From: Kitasatospora sp. NA04385
Lineage (GTDB): Bacteria > Actinomycetota > Actinomycetes > Streptomycetales > Streptomycetaceae
Assembly: GCF_013364235.1 (NCBI RefSeq)
Contig: NZ_CP054919.1
Coordinates: 5,901,156-5,965,155, forward strand
Direction: 5' to 3'
DNA length: 64,000 bases
The notes under the pieces were generated by a model that saw only the letters and a list, made by a program, of their open reading frames with translations, was not told the DNA's origin and did not search any database. Shown here in pieces: positions 17,787 to 26,448 of this stretch. The translations under genes were made by a program, and so were the position numbers. The stretch's first letter is position 1. Every line of letters starts with the position of its first letter.

Positions 17787-18456
17787 GGTCAAGGCGAGTC
17801 ACCCCGGCGGTGGTCTTCTGGCCGACCGTGACGCCGACCTCGACGCCCGCCGGCAGGTAGGTGTCGACGCGGGAGCCGAAGCGGATCAGACCGACCCGCT
17901 CGCCCTGCTCGACCTTGGTGCCGGCGTCCACGTAGGGGACGATGCGCCGGGCCACAGCACCCGCGATCTGCACCATCTCGATGTCGCCGATCTCGGTGTC
18001 GAAGTGCCACACGACGCGCTCGTTGCGGTCGCTGTCCTTGTTGAACGCCGGGACGAACCCACCGGCGATGTGCTCGACGGACGTCACGGTGCCGGGCAGC
18101 GGCGCGCGGTTGACGTGGACGTTGAGCGGGCTCATGAAGATCGCGACGCGGGTGCGGCCGTCCGGCCACTCGTCGATGGACTGGACCACGCCGTCGGCCG
18201 GGGAGATCACTCGGCCGGCGCCGATCTCGCGCTCGGGGTCGCGGAAGAACCACAGCATGCCGGCGCTCAGGGCGCAGGCGGGCACGGCCGCCAGGGCCCA
18301 CTTGCCGGAACGCCGGGTGAGGGCGGTCGTCACGGCGGCGGTGGCGAGCGTGGGAACGAACCAGGGGGTGGCACCGCGCGCGATGGTCACGCGGGGACGC
18401 CGACCCTCGGGTCCGGGACCCTGGGCGGAGGTGTGAGGGGACGGGCTGATGGGCAT
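17779..18456 (-). CDS. psd: phosphatidylserine decarboxylase, short type
   Basis: A 225-residue archaeal/actinobacterial-type Psd that decarboxylates phosphatidylserine to phosphatidylethanolamine. One or two N-terminal hydrophobic stretches (residues ~35-75) are followed by GRVISPADGVVQSI and MSPLNVHVNRAP. The autocatalytic cleavage site is the RFGSRVD motif near residue 200, where the Gly-Ser bond breaks to yield the pyruvoyl group. The ATG at 18456 follows a AAAGG-type site. It is the first gene of the psd-pssA pair. About 430 bp upstream carry only hairpins and repeats. Confidence 0.93.
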   Translation of the reverse strand: MPISPSPHTSAQGPGPEGRRPRVTIARGATPWFVPTLATAAVTTALTRRSGKWALAAVPACALSAGMLWFFRDPEREIGAGRVISPADGVVQSIDEWPDGRTRVAIFMSPLNVHVNRAPLPGTVTSVEHIAGGFVPAFNKDSDRNERVVWHFDTEIGDIEMVQIAGAVARRIVPYVDAGTKVEQGERVGLIRFGSRVDTYLPAGVEVGVTVGQKTTAGVTRLDRD

Positions 18457-18886
18457 CGAGGACCTTTAGTCGCGGCCCCGCGCGGAGACACTGAATGGCC
18501 CCTGGACGGGGGCCACCGCGGGGATCGAGTTGTTTGGACGGCTGCTGTCCGGGTGGATGCTATCGGGACCTGCCCGTATCTGGGCAAGCCGCCTGCTAGC
18601 CGGACTGCGCCTGCCTGCGGAGTCGAGCACCTGCTATGCATACGACCGTAACCGGAGAGGACGCGGTTCCCCAAGAGGTGCCGTGTCACGGGTGATTCAC
18701 GTCTCAGTGACGGTGGAGTGACACGCGGTGCGCGGAGGCGCCCCACCGGCGCGCACCTGGGAAAACGCGCCGGTGGGTCGCCTCGGGCGCCGGTCCCGCC
18801 GGAGGGACGGCTGACCAGGCCGGGGCGGGTGCGGCGCGGTGCGGGCGGCGGGCCGCACGCCCGCCGCCCGCACCGGGAGGGGCGGT
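18457..18886. other. intergenic region upstream of psd
   Basis: No gene is supported here; the short open frames lack codon bias and homology. It contains an 8-bp inverted repeat CGTGTCAC/GTGACACG (18682-18689 and 18718-18725), which runs into GACACGCGGTGC (18720-18731), a word also found twice upstream of ccr. Two hairpins follow: 18742-18777 with 12-bp arms around CCCACCGGCGCG, and 18841-18871. The psd promoter must lie in the part nearest 18457. Confidence 0.6.
18841..18871 (-). terminator. hairpin after the acyl-CoA dehydrogenase gene
   Basis: GCGGGCGGCGGGC and GCCCGCCGCCCGC form perfect 13-bp arms with a 5-nt loop, 16 bp beyond the stop of the acyl-CoA dehydrogenase gene on the minus strand. 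Confidence 0.8.
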
Positions 18887-20089
18887 TCAGTCGGCGAGCC
18901 GGTACTCCTCCAGCAGCCGGCGTCCCACGATCATCTTCTGGATCTCCGCCGTACCTTCACCGATCAGCAGCATCGGGGCCTCCCGGTACAGCCGCTCGAT
19001 CTCGTACTCCTTGGAGAAGCCGTAGCCGCCGTGGATGCGGAAGGAGTCCTCGACGACCTCCTTGCAGTACTCGGAGGCCAGGTACTTGGCCATCCCGGCC
19101 TCCAGGTCGTTGCGCTGCCCGCTGTCCTTCTTGCGGGCGGCCATCACCATCATCTGGTGCGCGGCCTCGACCTTGGTGGCCATCTCGGCGAGCTTGAACT
19201 GGATCGCCTGGTGCTCGGCGATCTTCTTGCCGAAGGCGACCCGCTGCTGCGCGTACGCGATGCCCAGCTCGAACGCCCGCCGGGCCACCCCGCAGCCGCG
19301 CGCGGCCACGTTGACCCGGCCGACCTCGACGCCGTCCATCATCTGGTAGAAGCCCCGGCCGGGGACGCCGCCCAGGACGCGGTCGGCCGGCACCCGGACG
19401 TCCTGGAGCACCAACTCGGTGGTGTCGACGCCCTTGTAGCCCATCTTCTCGATCTTGCCGGGCACGGTCAGGCCGGGCACGGTCCCGTTCGGCCCGAAGC
19501 CGGGAGTCTTCTCGATCAGGAAGGTGGTCATGTTCTTGTACGGGGTGCTGCCGCCCTCGTCGGTCTTGCAGAGCACCGCGACCACGCTGGAGGTGCCGCC
19601 GTTGGTCAGCCACATCTTCTGGCCGTTCAGGACGTAGTGCTCGCCGTCCCTGACGCCCTTGGTGGAGATCGCCGACACGTCGGAGCCGAGGCCCGGCTCG
19701 GACATCGAGAAGGCGCCGCGCAGCTCGCCGGCCGCCATCCTGGGCAGGAAGTACTCCTTCTGCTCCGGGGTGCCGTGCGCGCTGATCATGTGCGCCACGA
19801 TGAAGTGGGTGTTGACGATGCCGGAGACCGACATCCAGCCGCGGGCGATCTCCTCCACCACCAGGGCGTAGGTGAGCAGCGACTCGCCGAGGCCGCCGTA
19901 CTCCTCGGGGATGGTCAGCCCGAACAGGCCGAGCTGCTTCATGCCCTCGACGATGGCGGTGGGGTACTCGTCCCGGTGCTCCAGCTCGGTGGCGACCGGG
20001 ATGATCTCCTTGTCGACGAACTCCCGCACGGTGGCGAGGATGTCCCGCTGGATCTCGGTGAGGCCGTCGGTCTGTGCGAGGCGTCCCAT
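18887..20089 (-). CDS. acyl-CoA dehydrogenase, probable methylsuccinyl-CoA dehydrogenase
   Basis: A 400-residue flavoprotein with the full acyl-CoA dehydrogenase layout. It has an N-terminal helical domain, FSMSEPGLGSDVSAISTKG (FAD/substrate loop, ~residue 130) and MWLTNGG in the middle beta domain. The C-terminal helical domain holds IHGGYGFSKEYEIERLYREA and the catalytic Glu in LIGEGTAEIQ. In this gene neighbourhood (ccr, meaA, CitE-like, MaoC) the expected reaction is methylsuccinyl-CoA to mesaconyl-CoA. It lacks the long N-terminal extension of the Rhodobacter enzyme, so the substrate is inferred from context. A strong hairpin separates it from maoC upstream, so it may be partly uncoupled from the rest of the operon. 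Confidence 0.85.
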   Translation of the reverse strand: MGRLAQTDGLTEIQRDILATVREFVDKEIIPVATELEHRDEYPTAIVEGMKQLGLFGLTIPEEYGGLGESLLTYALVVEEIARGWMSVSGIVNTHFIVAHMISAHGTPEQKEYFLPRMAAGELRGAFSMSEPGLGSDVSAISTKGVRDGEHYVLNGQKMWLTNGGTSSVVAVLCKTDEGGSTPYKNMTTFLIEKTPGFGPNGTVPGLTVPGKIEKMGYKGVDTTELVLQDVRVPADRVLGGVPGRGFYQMMDGVEVGRVNVAARGCGVARRAFELGIAYAQQRVAFGKKIAEHQAIQFKLAEMATKVEAAHQMMVMAARKKDSGQRNDLEAGMAKYLASEYCKEVVEDSFRIHGGYGFSKEYEIERLYREAPMLLIGEGTAEIQKMIVGRRLLEEYRLAD

Positions 20090-20134
20090 CGTGCGGCTCC
20101 GTGAATGCTCGTGAGGGTGGTGAGGGTGGGGTTG

Positions 20135-20170
20135 GGGGGCTCCGCGGCGCGTGGCTGCCGCGGAGCCCCC
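20135..20170 (-). terminator. hairpin between maoC and the acyl-CoA dehydrogenase gene
   Basis: GGGGGCTCCGCGGC and GCCGCGGAGCCCCC give 14-bp perfect arms with an 8-nt loop, 63 bp after the maoC stop. It probably ends or attenuates the ccr-meaA-lyase-maoC transcript before the dehydrogenase gene. Confidence 0.8.
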
Positions 20171-20232
20171 GGGAACCGGGTAGGGACGAGGCCGATGACG
20201 GCGGCCCGCCCGTCCGGGGCTCTGGGGGGCGG

Positions 20233-20730
20233 TCAGGCGAGCGGCTCGGGGCGGCCGGGCTGTTCCCCGCCGCGCTCCGCCGCGTACGCCGCCGTCGGCA
20301 CCATCACCTTGCGGCGGAAGGTGCAGACGACGGTGCCGTCCTGCTTGTACCCCTTGGTCTCGACGTACACGATGCCGCGATCCGGCTTCGATGTCATGTT
20401 CTTGTCGAGAACCGTGGTCTCGCCGTACAGCGTGTCGCCGTGGAAGGTCGGCGCGACGTGCCGCAGCGACTCGATCTCCAGGTTGGCGATCGCCTTGCCG
20501 GAGACGTCCGGCACCGACATGCCGAGCAGCAGCGAGTAGACGTAGTTGCCGACCACGACGTTCTTCCCCTGCACGGTGGTGGTCGCGTAGTTGGCGTCCA
20601 GGTGCAGCGGGTGGTGGTTCATGGTGAGCAGGCAGAACAGGTGGTCGTCGTACTCGGTGACGGTCTTGCCGGGCCAGTGCTTGTAGACCGCGCCGACCTC
20701 GAACTCCTCGTAGGTGCGTCCGAACTGCAT
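20233..20730 (-). CDS. MaoC-like hydratase, probable mesaconyl-CoA hydratase
   Basis: A 165-residue hot-dog-fold hydratase. The R-hydratase signature is VTEYDDHLFCLLTMNHHPLH (residues ~27-46), giving the Asp/His catalytic pair, and the C-terminal half has VETKGYKQDGTVVCTFRRKV. The family adds water to enoyl-CoA thioesters. Beside CitE-like and MeaA proteins it fits mesaconyl-CoA to beta-methylmalyl-CoA in the ethylmalonyl-CoA pathway. Its ATG (20730) is 4 bp after the lyase stop, so the two are translationally linked. The pathway role is by context, the fold by sequence. Confidence 0.87.
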   Translation of the reverse strand: MQFGRTYEEFEVGAVYKHWPGKTVTEYDDHLFCLLTMNHHPLHLDANYATTTVQGKNVVVGNYVYSLLLGMSVPDVSGKAIANLEIESLRHVAPTFHGDTLYGETTVLDKNMTSKPDRGIVYVETKGYKQDGTVVCTFRRKVMVPTAAYAAERGGEQPGRPEPLA

Positions 20731-20734
20731 CGCG

Positions 20735-21715
20735 TCACGCCTCCGCCGTCTTGTCGGAAACAGGCTGTTCGAACTTGGTGGTGCGCTCCATGCCCGCCGC
20801 CCGGCCCTTGCCCGCGATGACCAGGGCCATCTTGCGGCTGGCCTCGTCGATCATCTCGTCGCCGAGCATCGCCGAGCCCTTGGCGCCGCCGGCCTCCGAG
20901 GTGCACCAGTCGTAGGCGTCCAGGATCAGCTCGGCGTGGTCGTAGTCGTCCTGCGAGGGCGAGTAGATCTCGTTCGCGGCGCCGACCTGGTCCGGGTGCA
21001 GCACCCACTTGCCGTCGAAGCCGAGCGCGGCCGAGCGGCGGGCCACCTCGCGGTAGCCCTCCTGGTTGCGGATCTGCAGGTAGGGGCCGTCGATCGCCTG
21101 GAGGTCGTTGGCGCGGGCCGCCATCAGGATGCGCATCAGGATGTAGTGGTAGGCGTCGGCGCCGTAGCCGGGCGGCTGCTCGCCGACCACCAGGGACTTC
21201 ATGTTGATGGACGCCATGAAGTCGGCCGGCCCGAAGATGACGGTCTCCAGCCGGGGCGAGGCGGCGGCGATCGCGTCGACGTTGATCAGGCCCTTGGCGT
21301 TCTCGATCTGCGCCTCGATGCCGATCTTGCCGACCTCCAGGCCCACCGTCTTCTCGATCTGGGTCAGCAGCAGGTCCAGCGCGATCACCTGCTGGGCGTC
21401 CTGCACCTTGGGCAGCATGATGCAGTCCAGGTTCTGGCCGGCGCCCTCGACCACCGTGATCACGTCGCGGTAGGTCCAGTGCGTGGTCCAGTCGTTGACC
21501 CGGACGACCCGGGTCTTGCCGCCCCAGTCGCCGTTGTTGAGGGCGTCCACGATGTGGTGCCGGGCGCTCTCCTTGACCAGCGGGGCGCAGGCGTCCTCCA
21601 GGTCCAGGAAGACCTGGTCGGCGGGCAGGCCCTGGGCCTTCTCCAGGAAGCGCGGGTTGCTGCCCGGTACGGCCAGGCAGGAACGGCGCGGACGGAGGCG
21701 GTTCACGGTCGTCAT
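20735..21715 (-). CDS. CitE/HpcH-type CoA lyase (malyl-CoA / beta-methylmalyl-CoA lyase)
   Basis: A 326-residue TIM-barrel lyase of the citrate-lyase beta family. Metal and CoA features are RSCLAVPGSNPRFLEKA (residues ~11-27), FLDLEDACAP (~36), RVNDWTTHW (~73) and QIEKTVGLEVGKIGIEAQIE split around residues ~132-152, with FGPADFMASINM (~185) near the active site. It would cleave beta-methylmalyl-CoA to glyoxylate and propionyl-CoA and act with malyl-CoA. It follows meaA by 21 bp, with a GGAAGGAACC ribosome binding site. Confidence 0.88.
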   Translation of the reverse strand: MTTVNRLRPRRSCLAVPGSNPRFLEKAQGLPADQVFLDLEDACAPLVKESARHHIVDALNNGDWGGKTRVVRVNDWTTHWTYRDVITVVEGAGQNLDCIMLPKVQDAQQVIALDLLLTQIEKTVGLEVGKIGIEAQIENAKGLINVDAIAAASPRLETVIFGPADFMASINMKSLVVGEQPPGYGADAYHYILMRILMAARANDLQAIDGPYLQIRNQEGYREVARRSAALGFDGKWVLHPDQVGAANEIYSPSQDDYDHAELILDAYDWCTSEAGGAKGSAMLGDEMIDEASRKMALVIAGKGRAAGMERTTKFEQPVSDKTAEA

Positions 21716-21736
21716 TGAGGGGGGTTCCTTCCGGGT

Positions 21737-23761
21737 TCAGCCGGCCGCGGCGGTGGTCACGGTCCACGGCTGGAGCCTGTTGGCCAGCCGGATCTCGTCC
21801 ACGATCCGGCCGATGATGGTGGTGATGCCGAAGTCCTTGGGTGTGAACACGGCGGCGACGCCGGAGTCCCGCAGGACCTCCGCGTCCGCTGCCGGGATGA
21901 TTCCACCCACGATCACCGGCACATCCTCCACCCCCGCGCGGCGCAGCCGGTGCAGGACGTCCGGCACCAGCTCGGGGTGCGCGCCGGACAGGATGGACAG
22001 GCCCACGCAGTGCACGTCCTCGGCGACGGCCGCCGAGACGATCTGCTCGGGCGTCAGGCGGATGCCCTGGTAGACCACCTCGAACCCGGCGTCGCGGGCC
22101 CGGACGGCGATCTGCTCGGCGCCGTTGGAGTGCCCGTCCAGGCCGGGCTTGCCGACCAGCAGGCGCAGCTTGCCGGCGCCGAGTTCGGCGGCGGTGGCGG
22201 CCACCGCCTCCCGGACGGCGGCGAGTTCGCCGCCCGGCTCGGCCGCGACCGCGACCGGGGCGCCGCCGACGCCGGTGGGGGCGCGGTACTCGCCGAACAC
22301 CTCGCGCAGCGCGAACGACCACTCGCCGGTGGTGGCGCCGGCCCGGGCGCAGGCCAGGGTGGCGGCCATCAGGTTCTCCTCGGTGGCGGCCACCTCCTTG
22401 AGGCGGGCCAGCGCCTCCTGCACGGCGGCCTCGTCGCGCCCGGCCCGCCAGGCGTCCAGCTGGGCCAGCACCGAGCGCTCGGCGGCCGGGTCGACCACCA
22501 TGATGGCGGCGTCCAGGTCCGCGGTGAGCGGGTTCTCCTCGGTGCTGTCGAAGCAGTTGACGCCGATGATCTTGTCCTCGCCGGCCTCGATCCGGGCCCG
22601 CCGCTCGGCGTGCGAGGCGACCAGCGCGGACTTCAGGTAGCCGGACTCGACGGCCGGGATCACCCCGCCCATCCCCAGCACCTTGGCGATCTCCGCCTCC
22701 GCGCCGGCCAGCAGCTCGGAGGTCTTGGCCTCCACCACGTGCGAGCCGTCGAACAGGTCGCCGTACTCCAGCAGGTCCGACTCGTACGCCAGCACCTGCT
22801 GGATGCGCAGCGACCACTGCTGGTCCCAGGGCCGGGGCAGGCCCAGCGCCTCGTTCCAGGCCGGGAGCTGGACGGCGCGGGCGCGGGCGTCCTTGGAGAG
22901 CGTGACGGCCAGCATCTCCAGCACGATCCGCTGGACGTTGTTCTCCGGCTGCGCCTCGGTCAGACCCAGCGAGTTGACCTGCACGCCGTAGCGGAAGCGG
23001 CGCTGCTTGGCGTCCTCGATGCCGTAGCGCTCCCGGGTGAGCTTCTCCCACAGCCGGTTGAACGCCCGCATCTTGCACATCTCCTCGACGAAGCGGACGC
23101 CCGCGTTGACGAAGAAGGAGATCCGGCCGACCACCTCGCCCATCCGCTCCGCCGGGACCTGCCCGGAGTCGCGGACGGCGTCCAGGACGGCGATCGCGGT
23201 GCACATCGAGTAGGCGATCTCCTGGACGGGCGTCGCCCCGGCCTCCTGCAGGTGGTAGCTGCAGATGTTGATCGGGTTCCACTTGGGGATGTGCGCCACC
23301 GTGTAGGCGATCATGTCGGTGATCAGCCGCACCGAAGGGCCGGGCGGGAAGACGTGCGTCCCGCGCGACAGGTACTCCTTGACGATGTCGTTCTGGGTGG
23401 TGCCGGTGAGCCTGGCGATGTCCGCGCCCTGCTCCTCGGCGACCACCTGGTAGAGCGCCAGCAGCCACATGGCGGTGGCGTTGATGGTCATCGAGGTGTT
23501 GGTGCGCTCCAGCGGGATGCCGTCGAACAGGGTCCGCATGTCGCCCAGGTGCCCGACCGGCACGCCGACCCGGCCGACCTCGCCGCGGGCGAGGACGTGG
23601 TCGGAGTCGTAGCCGGTCTGGGTCGGCAGGTCGAAGGCCACCGACAGGCCGGTCTGGCCCTTCGCCAGGTTGCGCCGGTACAGCGCGTTGGAGTCACTCG
23701 CGGTGGAGTGCCCGGCGTAGGTGCGCATCAGCCACGGCCGGTCGCGCTCCTGGGCGCCCAT
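21737..23761 (-). CDS. meaA: ethylmalonyl-CoA mutase (B12-dependent), MeaA type
   Basis: A 674-residue adenosylcobalamin-dependent mutase starting at ATG 23761, which overlaps the ccr stop by one base (TGATG). The long open frame upstream is the shadow of ccr. The N-terminal ~500 residues are the substrate TIM barrel: LMRTYAGHSTASDSNALYRR, AFDLPTQTGYDSD, TNTSMTINATAMW. The C-terminal ~130 residues are the B12 domain, with the base-off ligand motif DGHSNG (Asp542, His544) and the LSGAHPEL segment. Direct coupling to ccr supports ethylmalonyl-CoA rather than methylmalonyl-CoA as substrate. Coenzyme supply may come from the cob operon 10 kb away. Confidence 0.93.
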   Translation of the reverse strand: MGAQERDRPWLMRTYAGHSTASDSNALYRRNLAKGQTGLSVAFDLPTQTGYDSDHVLARGEVGRVGVPVGHLGDMRTLFDGIPLERTNTSMTINATAMWLLALYQVVAEEQGADIARLTGTTQNDIVKEYLSRGTHVFPPGPSVRLITDMIAYTVAHIPKWNPINICSYHLQEAGATPVQEIAYSMCTAIAVLDAVRDSGQVPAERMGEVVGRISFFVNAGVRFVEEMCKMRAFNRLWEKLTRERYGIEDAKQRRFRYGVQVNSLGLTEAQPENNVQRIVLEMLAVTLSKDARARAVQLPAWNEALGLPRPWDQQWSLRIQQVLAYESDLLEYGDLFDGSHVVEAKTSELLAGAEAEIAKVLGMGGVIPAVESGYLKSALVASHAERRARIEAGEDKIIGVNCFDSTEENPLTADLDAAIMVVDPAAERSVLAQLDAWRAGRDEAAVQEALARLKEVAATEENLMAATLACARAGATTGEWSFALREVFGEYRAPTGVGGAPVAVAAEPGGELAAVREAVAATAAELGAGKLRLLVGKPGLDGHSNGAEQIAVRARDAGFEVVYQGIRLTPEQIVSAAVAEDVHCVGLSILSGAHPELVPDVLHRLRRAGVEDVPVIVGGIIPAADAEVLRDSGVAAVFTPKDFGITTIIGRIVDEIRLANRLQPWTVTTAAAG

Positions 23762-25164
23762 CAGACGTTCCGGCTGTGCTTGTCGTTCCGCTCGTCGAGC
23801 TCGCGGCTGTGCTCGATGTTCCGCTCGTCGAGCTCGCGGAAGACGTTGATCTTGGTCAGGTGCTGCTCGCGCAACTCGGTGTTGCGCACGCCCAGCCCCT
23901 CCTGCGGTGCCAGGCAGAGCACGCCGACCTTGCCCTGGTGCTTGTTGTGGTGCACGTCCAGGGCGGCCTGGCCGGTCTCCTCCAGCGCGTAGACCTTGGA
24001 CAGCGTCGGGTGGATCTTGCCCTTGGCGATCAGCCGGTTGGCCTCGAACGCCTCGCGGTAGTTGGCGAAGTGCGAGCCGACGATGCGCTTGAGCGACATC
24101 CACAGGTAGCGGTTGTCGTACTGGTGCATGTAGCCGGAGGTGGAGGCGCAGGTGACGATGGTGCCGCCCTTGCGGGTGACGTAGACCGAGGCGCCGAAGG
24201 TCTCCCGGCCCGGGTGCTCGAAGACGATGTCCACGTCCTCGCCGCCGGTGAACTCGCGGATCTTCGCGCCCAGCCGCTTCCACTCGCGCGGGTCCTGGTT
24301 CTGCTCGTCCTTCCAGAACTTGTAGCCCTCGGCCGAGCGGTCGATGATCGCCTCGGCGCCCATGGCGCGGCAGATGTCGGCCTTCTGCGGGCTGGAGACC
24401 ACGCAGATCGGGGTGGCGCCGCCGGCCAGCGCGTACTGGGTGGCGTACGAGCCGAGGCCGCCGCTGGCGCCCCAGATCAGCACGTTGTCGCCCTGCTTCA
24501 TGCCCGCGCCGTTGCGCGAGACCAGCTGCCGGTAGGCGGTGGAGTTGACCAGGCCCGGGGAGGCGGCCTCCTCCCAGCTGAGGTGCTTGGGCTTGGGCAG
24601 CAGCTGGTTGGTCTTCACCAGGGCGAGCTGGGCCAGGCCGCCGAAGTTGGTCTCGAAGCCCCAGATCCGCTGCTCCGGGTCCATCATCGTGTCGTTGTGG
24701 CCGTCGGGGGACTCCAGCTCGACCGACAGGCAGTGCGCGACGACCTCGTCGCCGGGCTTCCAGGCGTTGACCCCGGCGCCGGTGCGCAGCACCACGCCCG
24801 CCAGGTCGGAGCCGAGCACGTGGTACGGCAGGTCGTGACGCCTGGTCAGCGGCGACAGGCGGCCGTAGCGCTCCAGGAAGCCGAAGGTGGAGACCGGCTC
24901 GAAGATCGAGCTCCACACCGTGTTGTAGTTGACCGAGCTGGCCATCACGGCCACCAGGGCCTCGCCCGGGCCGAGTTCGGGCAGCGGCACGTCGTCCAGG
25001 TGGAGCGACTTGCGCGGGTCCTTGTCCCGGCTGGCCAGGCCGGCGAACATCTGCTCCTCGTCCTTGTGGAGCGTCACGGCCCGGTAGGACTCGGGCAGCG
25101 CCAGGGCGGCGTAGTCGGCGGACGTGGCGTCGCCGCTGAGGATCGCGTCGAGAATTTCCTGCAT
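23761..25164 (-). CDS. ccr: crotonyl-CoA carboxylase/reductase
   Basis: A 467-residue medium-chain dehydrogenase that reductively carboxylates crotonyl-CoA to ethylmalonyl-CoA with NADPH and CO2, also a source of extender units for polyketides. It starts at ATG 25164 (MQEILDAILSGDAT). Features are ASSVNYNTVWSSIFEPVSTF (~residue 70), DLPYHVLGSDLAGVV (~107), the nucleotide-binding IWGASGGLGSYATQYALAGG (~210) and FEHPGRETFGASVYV (~310). The C-terminus is odd: RELDERNIEHS is followed by RELDERNDKHS, an 11-residue tandem duplication encoded by a 33-bp repeat (about 23772-23839). It extends the protein by roughly 20 residues beyond usual members. It is the first gene of the operon. Confidence 0.95.
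   Translation of the reverse strand: MQEILDAILSGDATSADYAALALPESYRAVTLHKDEEQMFAGLASRDKDPRKSLHLDDVPLPELGPGEALVAVMASSVNYNTVWSSIFEPVSTFGFLERYGRLSPLTRRHDLPYHVLGSDLAGVVLRTGAGVNAWKPGDEVVAHCLSVELESPDGHNDTMMDPEQRIWGFETNFGGLAQLALVKTNQLLPKPKHLSWEEAASPGLVNSTAYRQLVSRNGAGMKQGDNVLIWGASGGLGSYATQYALAGGATPICVVSSPQKADICRAMGAEAIIDRSAEGYKFWKDEQNQDPREWKRLGAKIREFTGGEDVDIVFEHPGRETFGASVYVTRKGGTIVTCASTSGYMHQYDNRYLWMSLKRIVGSHFANYREAFEANRLIAKGKIHPTLSKVYALEETGQAALDVHHNKHQGKVGVLCLAPQEGLGVRNTELREQHLTKINVFRELDERNIEHSRELDERNDKHSRNV
23785..23839. repeat. 33-bp tandem duplication in the ccr 3' end
   Basis: The 22-mer starting GTTCCGCTCGTCGAGCTCG occurs at 23785-23806 and again at 23818-23839, within 33-bp units that keep the reading frame and encode the duplicated 11-residue tail of Ccr. 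Confidence 0.85.
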
Positions 25165-25545
25165 GGGCTGCCTCCGAAGGCGTACCTGTGCGAGGGACAC
25201 AGGGCGTCTGGGGGAGCCGGGAGCGGACACCGGCTTCGCTGAGGGTGGATGGGTGCTGCGGGTGCGACGGAGGGTGGTGTCGCGTGGGTGCTGCTGGTTC
25301 ACGCCCCCGCGGTGGGGGACGCCGGAGGACGGCGCGCCGAGGTGGGGAGCCGCGGCGCCGCAGCCGGTGGGAACAAGGTAGTGGCACCCTGTGCCACTCG
25401 TAAAGACACGCGGTGCCAAGTCGTGGCGTGAGCCAGGACACGCGGTGCCGAACCGGCCCGGACAGGCCGAAGGCCCGTCCCCGAAAACGGGAACGGACCT
25501 TCGAATCTGTGGCTGATCTGCGGAAACCGCCTGGATTACCCGGGA
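25165..25545. promoter_or_regulatory. ccr promoter region with palindrome and repeats
   Basis: No gene is supported in this 380-bp gap. AGTGGCAC-CCT-GTGCCACT (25380-25398) is a perfect 8-bp-arm palindrome. GACACGCGGTGCC occurs at 25405-25417 and 25437-25449, 32 bp apart, both carrying the half-site GGTGCC. The adjacent tetR gene makes its product a candidate binder. The ccr mRNA leader would be some 200 nt or more if transcription starts near these sites. Confidence 0.6.
25469..25503 (-). terminator. hairpin after the tetR gene
   Basis: GAAGGCCCGTCCCC and GGGAACGGACCTTC form imperfect arms round GAAAAC, 43 bp beyond the tetR stop in the direction of its transcription. Confidence 0.6.
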
Positions 25546-26448
25546 TTACCCGGAAGTTCTGCCGGCCAGGGCGGCTCTGATCGAATCCACCACCGACTCC
25601 AGCGGTGCGTCCGTCCGGGCGACTGTGATCAGCACCTCACCGCCCGGACTGGCACTCAGTGCGCTCACCGCCTCGGCCTCCCCACCGTCACCACTGGCAC
25701 CGGGTGCCACGGTGGCGCCGCGGCGGCGCGCCCCGCTCGGCGGCGTCGGCCAGAACGTCCCCCGGATCACCCCGAAGGAGTGGTCGAGCTGCGCCTCCAC
25801 GTCGCCGTGCCCGCCGGCCCGCAGCCAGCGCCGCAGCACGTGGTTGTGCGCCGCGACCACCGCCGCCGCCGACACCTCGGCCAGCATCGAGTCGTCGTCC
25901 CCGCCGCGCTGCCAGCCCGGCGGGGTCTGCTCGGCCGCGTCGAACCGGCCCAGCAGGTAACGGGTGAACAGCCGCTCGTAGCGGGAGACCACCGCGATCT
26001 CGCGCTCGCGCAGCGCCGGGACCTGCCGGATCAGCTGGTAGCGGGCCACCGACATCTCCGGCGTGGAGGCGTACATCCGCAGCACCTCCTTGATGCCCCG
26101 GCACACCACGTCCAACGGGTGCTCCTCGGCCTCGGCGCTGGCCAGCAGGTCCGCCACCCGCACCAGGGTGTCGTCGTGGTCCGGGAAGATCGCCTCCTCC
26201 TTCGACCGGAAGTATCGGAAGAAGGTGCGCCGGGCGACCCCCGCCGCGGCCGCGATCTGATCGACCGTCGTCTCCTCGTACCCCTGGGTGGCGAACAGCT
26301 CCATCGCCGCCGCGGTGAGGTCCTGGCGCATCTGCAGGCGCTGGGCGGCGGCCCGGCGGCTGCCCGGTCCGGACTCCGCCCCCGCACGAGGCTGGTCGGG
26401 CCCGGCGGCCGGCGGCTGCTGCTGGGGAGGCGAGGTCTGGCGATCCAT
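25546..26448 (-). CDS. TetR family regulator of the ethylmalonyl-CoA genes (probable)
   Basis: A 300-residue TetR protein from ATG 26448 (MDRQTSPPQQQ). After a ~40-residue disordered Pro/Gln-rich leader comes a canonical TetR helix-turn-helix: AAMELFATQGYEETTVDQIAAAAGV, then ARRTFFRYFRSKEEAIF (~residues 48-92). The ligand domain spans ~95-235. The last ~60 residues (Gly/Ala-rich, then EVLITVARTDAPLESVVDSIRAALA) are an unusual extension ending in an amphipathic helix. It lies between hbd and ccr on the same strand, separated from ccr by a hairpin and palindromes. The position suggests control of ccr. Confidence 0.88.
   Translation of the reverse strand: MDRQTSPPQQQPPAAGPDQPRAGAESGPGSRRAAAQRLQMRQDLTAAAMELFATQGYEETTVDQIAAAAGVARRTFFRYFRSKEEAIFPDHDDTLVRVADLLASAEAEEHPLDVVCRGIKEVLRMYASTPEMSVARYQLIRQVPALREREIAVVSRYERLFTRYLLGRFDAAEQTPPGWQRGGDDDSMLAEVSAAAVVAAHNHVLRRWLRAGGHGDVEAQLDHSFGVIRGTFWPTPPSGARRRGATVAPGASGDGGEAEAVSALSASPGGEVLITVARTDAPLESVVDSIRAALAGRTSG

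Noticed and set aside
18530..18721. Small plus-strand gene upstream of psd
   Set aside because: A 63-codon frame with no ribosome binding site, no conserved motif and overlap with inverted repeats of the promoter region.
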